In this document: positions 41,864 through 49,627 of the stretch, in pieces
Layout of the letters: every line of letters starts with the position of its first letter
Position numbering within the stretch: position 1 is the first letter of the stretch
Assembly: GCA_938038785.1 (NCBI GenBank)
Contig: CALHTB010000051.1
Coordinates: 1-55,634, forward strand
Direction: 5' to 3'
DNA length: 55,634 nucleotides
Source: an uncultured Acidimicrobiales bacterium
GTDB lineage: Bacteria; Actinomycetota; Acidimicrobiia; Acidimicrobiales; SHLQ01
Notes under the pieces: generated by a model
Told to the model about the DNA's origin: nothing
Seen by the model: only the letters and a program-made list of their open reading frames with translations
The model's database searches: none
Made by a program: the position numbers and the translations under genes

Positions 41864-42322
41864 ATGTCTAAGTCGTTGGTTGGTTGGCTCTTTGTTGCCG
41901 CCCAGATTGCGTTGCTCGTGCTGTTGGTGCTCTTGCCTCACCGTGACGATTGGGCGACGCCGATCTGGCTTGTGGTGCTCTCGTGGGTGCTCTCGGTCAT
42001 CGGTGCGGCGCTTGCCTTCTTGGCTGCGACTAGGTTGGGGCGCTCGCTTACCCCCACACCAGTGCCGGTACGTGAGGGTGAGCTCGCAACGACGGGGATC
42101 TACCGGTACATGCGTCATCCGATTTACACCGGCGTACTCACTATCGTCGCCGGAATCGTTTTGCGTTCTGGAAGCGCAATTCACGCATTGCTCGGTGTGG
42201 TGACGGTCGCTTTCTTCACCTGCAAAGCCATGTGGGAAGAGGGGCAGCTCCGCGAGGCTTACTCGAACTATGACGAGTACGCCTCCGAGGTGCCGCGCTT
42301 CCTTCCGAAGGTCTCGCCTTAG
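41864..42322 (+). CDS. Isoprenylcysteine/phospholipid methyltransferase-like membrane protein
   Basis: A 152-residue integral membrane protein of the isoprenylcysteine carboxyl methyltransferase/phospholipid methyltransferase family. It has two N-terminal helices (LFVAAQIALLVLLVLL, LVVLSWVLSVIGAALAFLAA) and the family signature GIYRYMRHPIYTGVLTIVAG (R-x-x-RHPxY.G), which binds S-adenosylmethionine. The C-terminus (FTCKAMWEEGQLREAY...YDEYASEVPRFLP) shows the E-E....Y..Y....R..P pattern. Its target is unknown; bacterial members methylate lipids or small acids. A divergent promoter lies just upstream. Confidence 0.82.
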   Translation: MSKSLVGWLFVAAQIALLVLLVLLPHRDDWATPIWLVVLSWVLSVIGAALAFLAATRLGRSLTPTPVPVREGELATTGIYRYMRHPIYTGVLTIVAGIVLRSGSAIHALLGVVTVAFFTCKAMWEEGQLREAYSNYDEYASEVPRFLPKVSP

Positions 42323-42391
42323 TGCCCACTAATTCGTGAGGAATGTTCGGAGTTCCTTACAACTTGGAACGCTGAGGCCGACGAGGACTGT

Positions 42392-42643
42392 ATGCAGCGA
42401 ACAATCGTCCAAGTCATGACCGTGCGGATGGCCGATGTCCTTCCAGGTGACATCGTCAACAAAAACGCCGATAAGGCAATTGGGTGGTTCGAGGTCGTCG
42501 AGCTCCAGGACCTCCCCAACAACGGCATCGTGCTCGCTGCGAAGTCTGATCGTGACAGCGTCAACGGCACGATCTACGACATGGTCGGTGTACAGATCAC
42601 CAAGGTCGTCGAAGTGCCAGACGCAACGCCTCGAGCTGCATAG
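42392..42643 (+). CDS. Small hypothetical protein (83 aa)
   Basis: An 83-residue ORF with a beta-barrel-like character: VRMADVLPGDIVNKNADKAI, GWFEVVELQDLPNNGIVLAA, and TIYDMVGVQITKVVEV. The alternating pattern suggests a small OB- or Tudor-like fold. No homologue is recognised. It lies between the methyltransferase-like gene and the NUDIX gene on the same strand; the antisense ORF over 42319-42570 looks like a shadow. Confidence 0.55.
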   Translation: MQRTIVQVMTVRMADVLPGDIVNKNADKAIGWFEVVELQDLPNNGIVLAAKSDRDSVNGTIYDMVGVQITKVVEVPDATPRAA

Positions 42644-42678
42644 ACCGCTCTTGCCTCCCGTTCGCTAGGGTCACGGCG

Positions 42679-43179
42679 GTGGCCGAACACGATACCCCCG
42701 ATGTTCTTCATCGGACCGCAGCGCGAGTCCTGCTTGTCGCGCCCGACGGCGCCACACTGCTGGTGCGTGGGCACGACCCCGAGGACATCGACCGCGGTCA
42801 CTTCTATTGGACACCCGGGGGCGGCTTAGACGACGGCGAGTCCCTCGAGGAAGGTGCTCGCCGTGAAGTCCGCGAAGAGATTGGGTTTGCTATTGCCGAC
42901 CTCGGAGCAGTTGTGCTCGAGCGTGTTGGCGAGTTTCCTTTCGGCGGCCGCCAGATTCGCCAAACCGAGTCGTTCTTCTTCGTGCACGTCGACGACCGAT
43001 TCTCGGCCGCGCCCGAATCACTCAGCGATTTGGAACGCTCGGCAATCGACGCCTTTGAGTGGTTGACCCCAGCCGAGATGCGAGCGTCGACCGATCAGGT
43101 GTTTCCACTTTGTTTGGCCGACCTCGTCGAGCATGTTCTGGAAGCCGGTCGACCCGAAACCCCTTGGCGCTCCGACTAG
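42679..43179 (+). CDS. NUDIX hydrolase
   Basis: A 166-residue NUDIX hydrolase. The box GGGLDDGESLEEGARREVREEIGF matches GX5EX7REUXEEXGU; it starts at about residue 37 and the surrounding WTPGGGLD is typical. The family cleaves a nucleoside diphosphate linked to another group, and the substrate is not evident. A GTG start at 42679 is supported by TAGGGT (42666-42671) seven bases upstream, so the mRNA is probably leaderless. It is complete. Confidence 0.87.
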   Translation: MAEHDTPDVLHRTAARVLLVAPDGATLLVRGHDPEDIDRGHFYWTPGGGLDDGESLEEGARREVREEIGFAIADLGAVVLERVGEFPFGGRQIRQTESFFFVHVDDRFSAAPESLSDLERSAIDAFEWLTPAEMRASTDQVFPLCLADLVEHVLEAGRPETPWRSD

Positions 43180-43204
43180 GCGCCGGTCGTTAAGGGCGTT
43201 GTCG

Positions 43205-43603
43205 TTACGCTCGCCCAACGATCGCGTCGACTGCGACTTCAATGACAACGCGGTCATCTCGCTCCTTGGGCTGGCGATAGCGCTCGGCGTATCTCCGCAC
43301 TCCTTCGGCCACGGCGTCGGGGTCGGTTGTTGCAACGGCAGTCCCCGACAGCGTCAGCCAACGACCGCCGTCAACCGTGCAGATCGCAGCGGGCACCGAG
43401 CCCTGCGAGCTGACGTGTTTAGCCTTCCACGAGTCGGCCCACGTAATAACGCGGGCGGTTTTGGTGCTGGGTTCGTAGGTGAATCCCACCGCAGTCACGT
43501 GTGGCGTGCCGTCGGCTTTCATAACCGTGAGGGAAGCGAGGTGGCGCTCGCTAAGGAATGTGTGTACATCGTCGCCTGGGTCCGTTGGGTCGATTTTGGC
43601 CAT
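43205..43603 (-). CDS. PPOX-class flavin-dependent oxidoreductase
   Basis: A 132-residue split-barrel flavoprotein of the pyridoxamine-phosphate-oxidase-like (PPOX) class. Features are HTFLSERHLASLTVMKADG, PHVTAVGFTYEPSTKTARVI and VDGGRWLTLSGTAVATTDPD with a C-terminal R.....YR segment. Many actinobacterial members use F420 rather than FMN. ATG 43603 is used (it begins MAKIDPTDPGDDV); the ORF extends to 43630. It is on the same strand as the Hsp15-like gene, 39 bases upstream. Confidence 0.8.
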   Translation of the reverse strand: MAKIDPTDPGDDVHTFLSERHLASLTVMKADGTPHVTAVGFTYEPSTKTARVITWADSWKAKHVSSQGSVPAAICTVDGGRWLTLSGTAVATTDPDAVAEGVRRYAERYRQPKERDDRVVIEVAVDAIVGRA

Positions 43604-43642
43604 GGACCAGTATGGCCGCTGCTTCCCCACACACGTTTCTCG

Positions 43643-44005
43643 TCAGTGCTGTTCTCGAAAGCGGTCGAGTTGTCGGCGCTCTCGCTTTGTTGGCCGGCCA
43701 CTGCCTGGGTCACGAACCGCTTGGCGGGTCGGCCGAGCAGCGCGGGGCTCTGGCGGTGGGCTGTGATCGACAAACGCTTCGGCGGCAACGCTTGCGCCAA
43801 CTCGCTTCTTTGGCAGGTTGACCACTTCAAGAATGTGTACGCGGCGCGGCAATTTGACGACGACCCTGTCGCCGGGTTCGAGCTTTCGGCTCGGCTTGAC
43901 GACCTTGTCGTTGACCCGCACGTGATGGCCGTTGCAGGCAAGCGTTGCCGCTGAGCGCGTCTTGAAGATACGCACACTCCACAACCACGCATCAACCCGA
44001 ACCAT
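43643..44005 (-). CDS. S4-domain RNA-binding protein, Hsp15-like
   Basis: A 120-residue S4-domain protein. The N-terminal VRVDAWLWSVRIFKTRSAAT and CNGHHVRVNDKVVKPSRKLE then PGDRVVVKLPRR are the Hsp15/S4 signature, with a Pro- and Arg-rich C-terminal tail (PTKRERRQLDRFREQH). Hsp15 binds dissociated 50S subunits carrying nascent chains. ATG 44005 has TAAGAT (44012-44017) six bases upstream, implying leaderless translation. Confidence 0.82.
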   Translation of the reverse strand: MVRVDAWLWSVRIFKTRSAATLACNGHHVRVNDKVVKPSRKLEPGDRVVVKLPRRVHILEVVNLPKKRVGASVAAEAFVDHSPPPEPRAARPTRQAVRDPGSGRPTKRERRQLDRFREQH

Positions 44006-44106
44006 AGGTCTATCTTACGCTGGGACTCCCGCCCAGATCCGCGGAAACCGACATGGTCGTCCACTTCGTTCCCTCCCCTTGAGCGCCAACCGAAAGCGCC
44101 ATTGGG

Positions 44107-44211
44107 GAGCGAAGCTCGCGTAGCGACCACTTGGCTGTCGCGGATGCTCCGCCGGAAGTGCGGACAAGAAGTAGGGCTCCGCGGATGCTCCGCCGGAAGT
44201 GCGGACAAGAA
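44107..44211. repeat. Repeat module: box A plus two CGGAAGT-loop hairpins
   Basis: A GAGCGAAGCTCGCGTAGCGA box (44107-44129) is followed by two copies of a unit at 44139-44170 and 44180-44211 (period 41). Each unit contains TCCGC-CGGAAGT-GCGGA, a five-bp stem with a seven-base loop. The same box order occurs at 55561-55634. Confidence 0.8.
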
Positions 44212-44843
44212 AAAGGATGAAGCCCTTGGCTCCTCCACCGAAGTGTCGAATCCAAGGGCTTCAAGTTCGGCTTAGGGTCCACCCTCATCGTCCTTGCCGG
44301 CAGTACCGTCTCGTTCGATGATTCACTGCCCCGTGGGACCGAGGTCCTGCGGGGCAGTTCGCTTTGTGGGCTTCGCTACCTTCTGCCGAAGCTTCTGGTA
44401 GCGACTCCGTTCCGTTCCTGATCGTTCACCCGAAAGCTGCTGATCGTTTCCCGGACCGGCGAACCGTAATCCTCGCCATGTGGGCCCGTTTTCCCCTTCC
44501 CAGCTCCTCTTCTCTCGTCCTGATTGCAGTCCCTGCTTGCGCAGTTTCTGTGTCTCATTCGGTGAGCGTCTGGCGCTGTTCCGGAGGGCGTTCCCTCGTG
44601 GCTGAGAACACCTTGCTCGGCGTTTGCAACCGCGTCAACCCAAAACGCGAAATCCCCAGGGTTGTCGACAGGTTCTCCGCGATATCCCCAGCCGCTGTGA
44701 AGTTAGTCACAGGTTCATACACAGGCACTGACCTGGGGGTGAGCGTCACGGCGGCCTGAGTCGAACATTGCGACGGGTTGAGGTCGATCTGCTGCTCTGC
44801 GGATGCGGTGTCTTGCGGCGTCAAGCGCTACGTTAGGTCGCCT
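44212..44843. other. Gene-free stretch with two strong hairpins
   Basis: Hairpin one: GAAGCCCTTGG (44219-44229) and CCAAGGGCTTC (44252-44262), 11 bp perfect; on the minus strand it is followed by ATCCTTTTTC, like a Rho-independent terminator. Hairpin two: CTGCCCCG (44326-44333) with CGGGGCAG (44350-44357), extended inwards by GGACC/GGTCC. The rest (44360-44843) has no convincing ORF, and no tRNA or known structured RNA was recognised. A non-coding RNA between the hairpins cannot be excluded. Confidence 0.5.
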
Positions 44844-46319
44844 ATGTCGAGACGCCTCGAGGTCGAGCTGACCAGCAAACGTGATGATGGGTCCTACACC
44901 TGGCGCCAAGCCGGTGCCAAGCAACCCAAAGGCGAGCTAGATGGCTCGCTCCTGTACGAAGGTGCCGCCGTTGGCGACATCGTGCGGGTAGACGCCGAAT
45001 TCGCCGTCGACGGGGTGTTTATTGTCGGCGTCCTTCCGCCAAAGGCCAAGCGTGCCCCGAAGCAGACACTCGAGATTCTCGGCTCTGGCAAGGATGAGGG
45101 TGGGGTCACTACCCAACTCGTTGGCAAGCGTGGACGTGGCGAGGGCCGTGGCCGCGATGGCGGCGGTCGTGGACGTGGACGCGACGGTGGTCGTGGTCGT
45201 GGACGTGATGGCGGCGGTCGTGATGGTGGCCGTGGTCGAGACGGTGGTCGTGAAGGCGGTCGTGATGGCGATCGTGGACGTGAAGGTGGCCGTGGACGTG
45301 GCGAGGGTCGCGGTCGAGATGGCGGCGGTCGAGGCCGAGACAACAAGCGGGATGGGCGCGGTCGCAACGACAACCGGCCACGTCGCGACAACCGGGGCCC
45401 ACAACGACCCAAGCCCAAGCGCTTGCGAGCTCGTCGGGTACATCGTGATGCCCTGCTCAAGGAACTTCCAGAGATGCAGCGCCCGCTGGCACGCGTCGTC
45501 CTGCGTGACGGCGTTCCCGGCCTGCGTGCACTGATCGAGAAACAGAATGCTGTGGCTGCAAAGGCAGGACAGCCCGAAATTCCACCAAAGATGCTCGAGG
45601 CGGTTGGCGAGCACCTGCTCCCCCGCCTGCGCAGCGCTGAATGGCGCGATAACGCTGAAGCTGCCATGGCCGGAATTGGTGAGGTCGACCTTCGCGACAT
45701 CCGCAAGGTTGTGGTCGCAGCTGAGAACGGTGCCAAGGACGACGAGAGCCGCGCACTGGCCGAGCAGCTCAAAGAAGGCCTGTCGGCCCGTGTCGATGCC
45801 GAACATGGCAAATGGCTAAGCGAATTGAACACGTTGCTCAAGGACGGCCGCACCGTCCGTGCGCTTCGGCAATCATCGCGCCCGCCAAAGGCTGGAGCTC
45901 CGCTTCCCGCCGAGCTTGCAAGCAAGCTCGCAGAAGCTGCAAGCGCTTCGATGACCGCCGACACGATGCCCGAGCGCTGGGGCACTGTGCTCGACGCTGT
46001 GGCGTACTCCCCGGTTCGCCAGCAGGTAACACCTCAGGCGTTGCCAGCAAAGGTCACTCCCGAGCTCACCGCAACCGTCAAGAAGCTTGGCAAGCGCGTT
46101 CCCCATATCGCGGCACTGTTCGCTCCGGCAGCGCCGAAAGCTGCTCCAGCACCAATTCCAGCGCCGCCAGCGCCTGCTACCCCTGCAGCTGCCGAACAAG
46201 CCGCTGCGGCGGCTCCAGCGCCCGCACCTGAAGCGGCGGCGACGCCAGCTCCAGCTGAACCCGTAGAGCCACCACAGGAGACTGCGGCACCCGCCGAAGC
46301 CTCAGCCGAAGAAGAGTAG
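44844..46319 (+). CDS. RGG/RGRD-rich protein of unknown function
   Basis: A 491-residue protein. Residues 1-70 (MSRRLEVELTSKRDDGSYTW, GDIVRVDAEFAVDGVFIVGV) look like a TRAM/OB-type RNA-binding barrel. Residues about 95-190 are a long low-complexity run of Gly, Arg and Asp (RGRDGG, RGEGRGRDGGGRG), like RGG-box RNA-binding segments. Residues about 195-420 are helical and contain RRVHRDALLKELPEMQRPLA. The C-terminus is Ala/Pro rich (APAPIPAPPAPATP) with an acidic end. ATG 44844 is used since the barrel starts there. It may be an RNA-associated protein, by composition only. Confidence 0.65.
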   Translation: MSRRLEVELTSKRDDGSYTWRQAGAKQPKGELDGSLLYEGAAVGDIVRVDAEFAVDGVFIVGVLPPKAKRAPKQTLEILGSGKDEGGVTTQLVGKRGRGEGRGRDGGGRGRGRDGGRGRGRDGGGRDGGRGRDGGREGGRDGDRGREGGRGRGEGRGRDGGGRGRDNKRDGRGRNDNRPRRDNRGPQRPKPKRLRARRVHRDALLKELPEMQRPLARVVLRDGVPGLRALIEKQNAVAAKAGQPEIPPKMLEAVGEHLLPRLRSAEWRDNAEAAMAGIGEVDLRDIRKVVVAAENGAKDDESRALAEQLKEGLSARVDAEHGKWLSELNTLLKDGRTVRALRQSSRPPKAGAPLPAELASKLAEAASASMTADTMPERWGTVLDAVAYSPVRQQVTPQALPAKVTPELTATVKKLGKRVPHIAALFAPAAPKAAPAPIPAPPAPATPAAAEQAAAAAPAPAPEAAATPAPAEPVEPPQETAAPAEASAEEE

Positions 46320-46324
46320 CCGCG

Positions 46325-46346
46325 GCTCTAGAGAGGGCTCTAGAGC
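46325..46346. terminator. Inverted repeat between convergent genes
   Basis: GCTCTAGAG (46325-46333) and CTCTAGAGC (46338-46346) form a nine-bp stem with a four-base AGGG loop, right between the RGG-type gene and the convergent GNAT gene. No T-run follows, so termination is only suggested. Confidence 0.5.
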
Positions 46347-46819
46347 GCCTTGTGCACTTCGATTGTGCGCGCCACCAGTCCGAAGCTCTCGAAGAAGTTC
46401 TTCGTGACGCGGTCACCGGGTAGTGCTCGGGCATCGATGCCGGTGCAGCCGCGGTCGTTGGCGACGGCAACCGCCTGGCGCATGAGCGCGTTGCCCAAGC
46501 CAATTCCTCGGGCTTCGGGATGAACCCAAAGGTCGATGACGCGCATCATTGCATCGCCTGAGCGCAATGGTTCGTATACCGCAACCAGGTAACCCGCCAT
46601 TTGTCCATCGGCGGTCGCGACAAGAACGGTGTGATCGCTGTTGGCGATATCGGCGCTGAACGTCGCTTCGATGGGCTCGGCTCGACCTCGTAGAAGCGTG
46701 TCGAGCATGCCGCCTCGAGCGTCGGCTACGGCTGCGTGGCCCAGTCGGTGGGCGTCGGCGAGTGCGTCGCAGTCGTCAGCGGTGGCATCGCGTACAGCAA
46801 CTGAAACTGGTGTGATCAC
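46340..46819 (-). CDS. GNAT-family N-acetyltransferase
   Basis: A 159-residue acetyltransferase of the GNAT fold. It shows VLVATADGQMAGYLVAVYEP, VIDLWVHPEARGIGLGNALM (the V..eyRG.GiG..L acetyl-CoA loop as HPEARGIGLGNAL), and CTGIDARALPGDRVTKNFFE with SFGLVART. The acceptor is unknown. The start lies close to the stop of the upstream ORF at 46822, so these may be co-transcribed. Confidence 0.85.
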   Translation of the reverse strand: MITPVSVAVRDATADDCDALADAHRLGHAAVADARGGMLDTLLRGRAEPIEATFSADIANSDHTVLVATADGQMAGYLVAVYEPLRSGDAMMRVIDLWVHPEARGIGLGNALMRQAVAVANDRGCTGIDARALPGDRVTKNFFESFGLVARTIEVHKAL

Positions 46820-46821
46820 CG

Positions 46822-47304
46822 CTACTGGGCGTCGCGAAGCTGAGCGATCTTACGCAAGATCGTGACCCGGCCGCGGCCGCTCGTCTCGTGGGCTTCGATT
46901 TGATCGAGCTCGTCTGCGGTGAGTTGTGCGAGCAGCTTCACAATCTGGGCTGCAGCCTGCCCGTCATAGTCAGCAATCGGCAGGTCGATGTCGCCGGCTT
47001 CGACAGCTTTGGTTGGCTTCACCACAGGAGCGTCTTCGTCGTCTGGCGCGAGGTCGATGCCGAAGAGATCGACGATGACCTGGCTCGCATCGTTGACGAA
47101 GCGTTCGGCCATTCCCTCGATTGTGGAACTGCCCTTCTTGGCGGCTGTGCGGGCTAAGAAGCGGCCAATGGTCATCTGGCTCTTGCCGCGCTCGACGAAC
47201 TTCGGCATGTTGTCAACCGCTTCGAGCGCAATGCCGATCGGCGCGTACACGAACAGATCGAGGAGCTGTTGTTCCGTCGTCGGTTCTGGATCTTTCTTAG
47301 CCAT
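46822..47304 (-). CDS. Lipid-droplet-associated-protein-like hypothetical protein
   Basis: A 160-residue protein. Its N-terminus (DLFVYAPIGIALEAVDNMPK, VERGKSQMTIGRFLAR) has an amphipathic, helix-rich character and its C-terminus (PIADYDGQAAAQIVKLLAQL, TADELDQIEAHETSGRGRVT) resembles the helical end of mycobacterial lipid-droplet-associated proteins of the Rv1109c type. That resemblance is by memory of the pattern and is inference. ATG 47304 has TACGAT eight bases upstream. It is probably co-transcribed with the GNAT gene. Confidence 0.6.
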   Translation of the reverse strand: MAKKDPEPTTEQQLLDLFVYAPIGIALEAVDNMPKFVERGKSQMTIGRFLARTAAKKGSSTIEGMAERFVNDASQVIVDLFGIDLAPDDEDAPVVKPTKAVEAGDIDLPIADYDGQAAAQIVKLLAQLTADELDQIEAHETSGRGRVTILRKIAQLRDAQ

Positions 47305-47357
47305 AGGTACCTATCGTACCCGCCGCTCCACTCTCAAGACCCGCGGAGCGGGTGCTG

Positions 47358-47822
47358 CTATGCGCAGTCGATGCAAAAGACGCCGTCGTCGGGGAACTGG
47401 ATAGCGGCTTTGATCAGCCAGCAGGACTCACAGGTTCGCTCGTCTTCGGTCTTTGCGGGGACGCCGTCAGGGTTCGCTGGTACAGCCTTCTTCTTCTTAG
47501 CTGGAGCGTCCTCGTCATCGTCGTCGTCCTCCTCCTCGTCATCACCGGAATCGAGACGGTCCTTCAGAATCGCATCGAGGTCGGCTTCGACCTCGTCGTC
47601 GTCTTCCTCGTCATCGTCGTCAGATGGCTTGCGAGCAGGCTCGGCGACTTCGTCGTCATCGTCATCGTCGCCAGCAAGGTCGTCGTCGTCCTCGAGGCCG
47701 AGCTCGCCATCGAGCACATCGTCATCGTCGAGCTCATCATCGTCGAGCTCATCTTCGAGGTCGAGGTCTTCGTCCTCGACGCTTTCGTCTTCTGTTTCTT
47801 CCGGCTCTTCCTCAGCCATCAT
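47358..47822 (-). CDS. DUF4193-like acidic protein with zinc ribbon
   Basis: A 154-residue, extremely acidic protein (runs such as EDEDLDLEDELDDDELDDDD, then EEDDDDDEDAPAKKKK). The C-terminus TCESCWLIKAAIQFPD with FCIDCA forms two CxxC pairs, as in the actinobacterial DUF4193 proteins that end in a C-x2-C...C-x2-C ribbon. The acidic body is longer than in typical members. GACGAGGA directly precedes the ATG. It may act with RNA polymerase or ribosomes; that is inference. Confidence 0.7.
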   Translation of the reverse strand: MMAEEEPEETEDESVEDEDLDLEDELDDDELDDDDVLDGELGLEDDDDLAGDDDDDDEVAEPARKPSDDDDEEDDDEVEADLDAILKDRLDSGDDEEEDDDDDEDAPAKKKKAVPANPDGVPAKTEDERTCESCWLIKAAIQFPDDGVFCIDCA

Positions 47823-47915
47823 TCCTCGTCCAGGTCAGGGGTAGCTGTGGGGGAATATAGACACATCTGGGCGATGAGGGAACCATTGAGCCCACATTTT
47901 CTGTCACGTCTGTCG

Positions 47916-49529
47916 TCATGTGGGTGAAATCCCCATTCGCTGAGCCGCTCGGTTCTCCGATTGGAGACGCTCGAGGTCGGCATCTTGGGAGTGATCTACG
48001 TACTTCATCATCTCGGCAATTGCCTTGTGTCCTGCTCGCTCAGCGATCAACGTATGCATGTCTTGGGCAACGGAGCGGTAGGTCGGGTGGCCTTGTAATG
48101 CCGAGCGCAACTCAAGGATGTGCATTGCGGACCGCGCGTTCATCTGCATGGAGTAGCGCATGCGATATCCGAGGGTCACCGCATACGGCGCCTGTGCGGG
48201 GAATTCGTCGATCAGTGACTCATAGAGCGCTGATGACCGCTCCATCACATCATTGAACTGTGCGGTCTTGCGCACGATTTCGATCGCTTCGGGCATGACG
48301 TAGCCATGTCGAGTGGACAATGGCTGCCATTCGATTGTGCACATCCTGTGGCGCTGAAGGTCGCGGAAGGCGCCGTAGTCGCCAAGCACGTCGAATCGGT
48401 AGTCGACCCGCTCAAGGGCGCGGCCGGGTCGGTGGCGGCGGTTGCTTCGGTCACCGACATAGGCTTTCATGACCGACAGTCGTTCATCGACCGTCATCTT
48501 TCGGACTTGGTCGACGATCTGACGTTCGCTGAGCGACGTTGTTGGGTACAACATGGCTGTGACGAGTTTGACCTCGGCATCAGGGTCGAAGTCAACGAGG
48601 TCGACCAGTGACTCTTGCGCTGGTTCTGGGCTGGTGTCGAGCAGCCGTTCGCTCACGTCGGCCATGGCGGCTGCATTGTCGGAAAGGTAGGTGCTGGTGA
48701 CCTCACCGCGGTCGGGCAGGTCAACTCGCTTCAGGAACGACGGAATGACCTTGCGAAGCTCGCGAAGCATGAGGTCTGAATAGGTGCGGGCTTCGGGGAG
48801 TGCGCTGGCCCGCATTCGCAGCAGCAGGGCTTCGTAGGCCTGGCCGCTGCCGTAGATGCCAACGTTGGACAGCGAGGCTGCAGGTAGTAGCCCGCGAATC
48901 GAGTCGAGCGCCTTGGCCCGGATGGCCATCTTGTAGGCAATGTCGGCGTCGGTGGTCTTCTTCGGAACAGCGTTCTTGTAGAACTGCTCCATAACCGGGA
49001 TCAGGCTGCTGTAGATGTCGAACATCCGGTCGATCTCGCCGACGTAGCGGGTTCCGTGCACCGAGTTCAATACGTCGGGGTCGCGGAAGAATCGGTAGCG
49101 GCCCCCCAAGCGAACGTCGTAGCGGATATAGCGGGTCGATTGCTCGAGGTACGACATGATGCGTCCCCACTCGAGCACTTTGGTCAGCACGTTTGATGCT
49201 TGCTCGCACGCCAGGTGCACTCCGCCGAGTTGGGCGACGCTGTCGTCGCCGTATTGGAAGAAGACCCGATCGTAGAGCTCTTCAGCTCGTCGCATGCCGG
49301 TGGTGGCATCCACGGTTTCGTCGCCGGCGATGTCGAGGTCGTCGACAAACTCTTCGAGGAACAGCCGGCGCAGGCTCTTCGACGACCGCGAGTACCGAGC
49401 GAACAGCGCTCCCTTGACCACTTCAGGCAGGTTGACCAACGCAAAGACGGGCTGGTCGAGGTTCGTAAAATAGCGGCGCAGGATGTCGGCTTCTTGTGCC
49501 GAGAACTCTTCTGCGTCATAGGGGGTCAC
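47916..49529 (-). CDS. Double-domain ThyX-like (FAD-dependent thymidylate synthase-related) protein
   Basis: A 537-residue protein built from two ThyX-like domains. The first (residues about 20-240) carries WGRIMSYLEQSTRYI, the second (residues about 320-500) carries QRHRMCTIEWQPLSTRHG. The ThyX signature is RHRxxSxNEQSTRY; each half keeps only a part. FAD/NADPH-dependent ThyX converts dUMP to dTMP, but the altered motifs leave activity uncertain. GTG 49529 is taken as the start since residues upstream look non-coding and TATCAT lies eight bases before it; the longer ORF to 49895 is an over-extension. It lies downstream of the DAGK-like gene. Confidence 0.78.
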   Translation of the reverse strand: MTPYDAEEFSAQEADILRRYFTNLDQPVFALVNLPEVVKGALFARYSRSSKSLRRLFLEEFVDDLDIAGDETVDATTGMRRAEELYDRVFFQYGDDSVAQLGGVHLACEQASNVLTKVLEWGRIMSYLEQSTRYIRYDVRLGGRYRFFRDPDVLNSVHGTRYVGEIDRMFDIYSSLIPVMEQFYKNAVPKKTTDADIAYKMAIRAKALDSIRGLLPAASLSNVGIYGSGQAYEALLLRMRASALPEARTYSDLMLRELRKVIPSFLKRVDLPDRGEVTSTYLSDNAAAMADVSERLLDTSPEPAQESLVDLVDFDPDAEVKLVTAMLYPTTSLSERQIVDQVRKMTVDERLSVMKAYVGDRSNRRHRPGRALERVDYRFDVLGDYGAFRDLQRHRMCTIEWQPLSTRHGYVMPEAIEIVRKTAQFNDVMERSSALYESLIDEFPAQAPYAVTLGYRMRYSMQMNARSAMHILELRSALQGHPTYRSVAQDMHTLIAERAGHKAIAEMMKYVDHSQDADLERLQSENRAAQRMGISPT

Positions 49530-49627
49530 GGAGGGCGATGATATGACCGATTTGGCGCCGTTGTACGGATTAGCACCAAGAAATCGCGCCCGAGTCCTGA
49601 AGAAGCCGTGCGAGCACCGCAGTGCGA

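Noticed and set aside
44281..44843. tRNA or RNase P RNA gene in the gene-free stretch
   Set aside because: No T-arm, anticodon arm or known conserved core was found on either strand.
44894..45985. A 363-codon minus-strand frame rich in SRPRP opposite the RGG-type gene
   Set aside because: Its Pro/Arg/Ser repeats are the complement of the Gly/Arg/Asp run; the plus-strand gene has an OB-like domain, a start and a normal neighbourhood.
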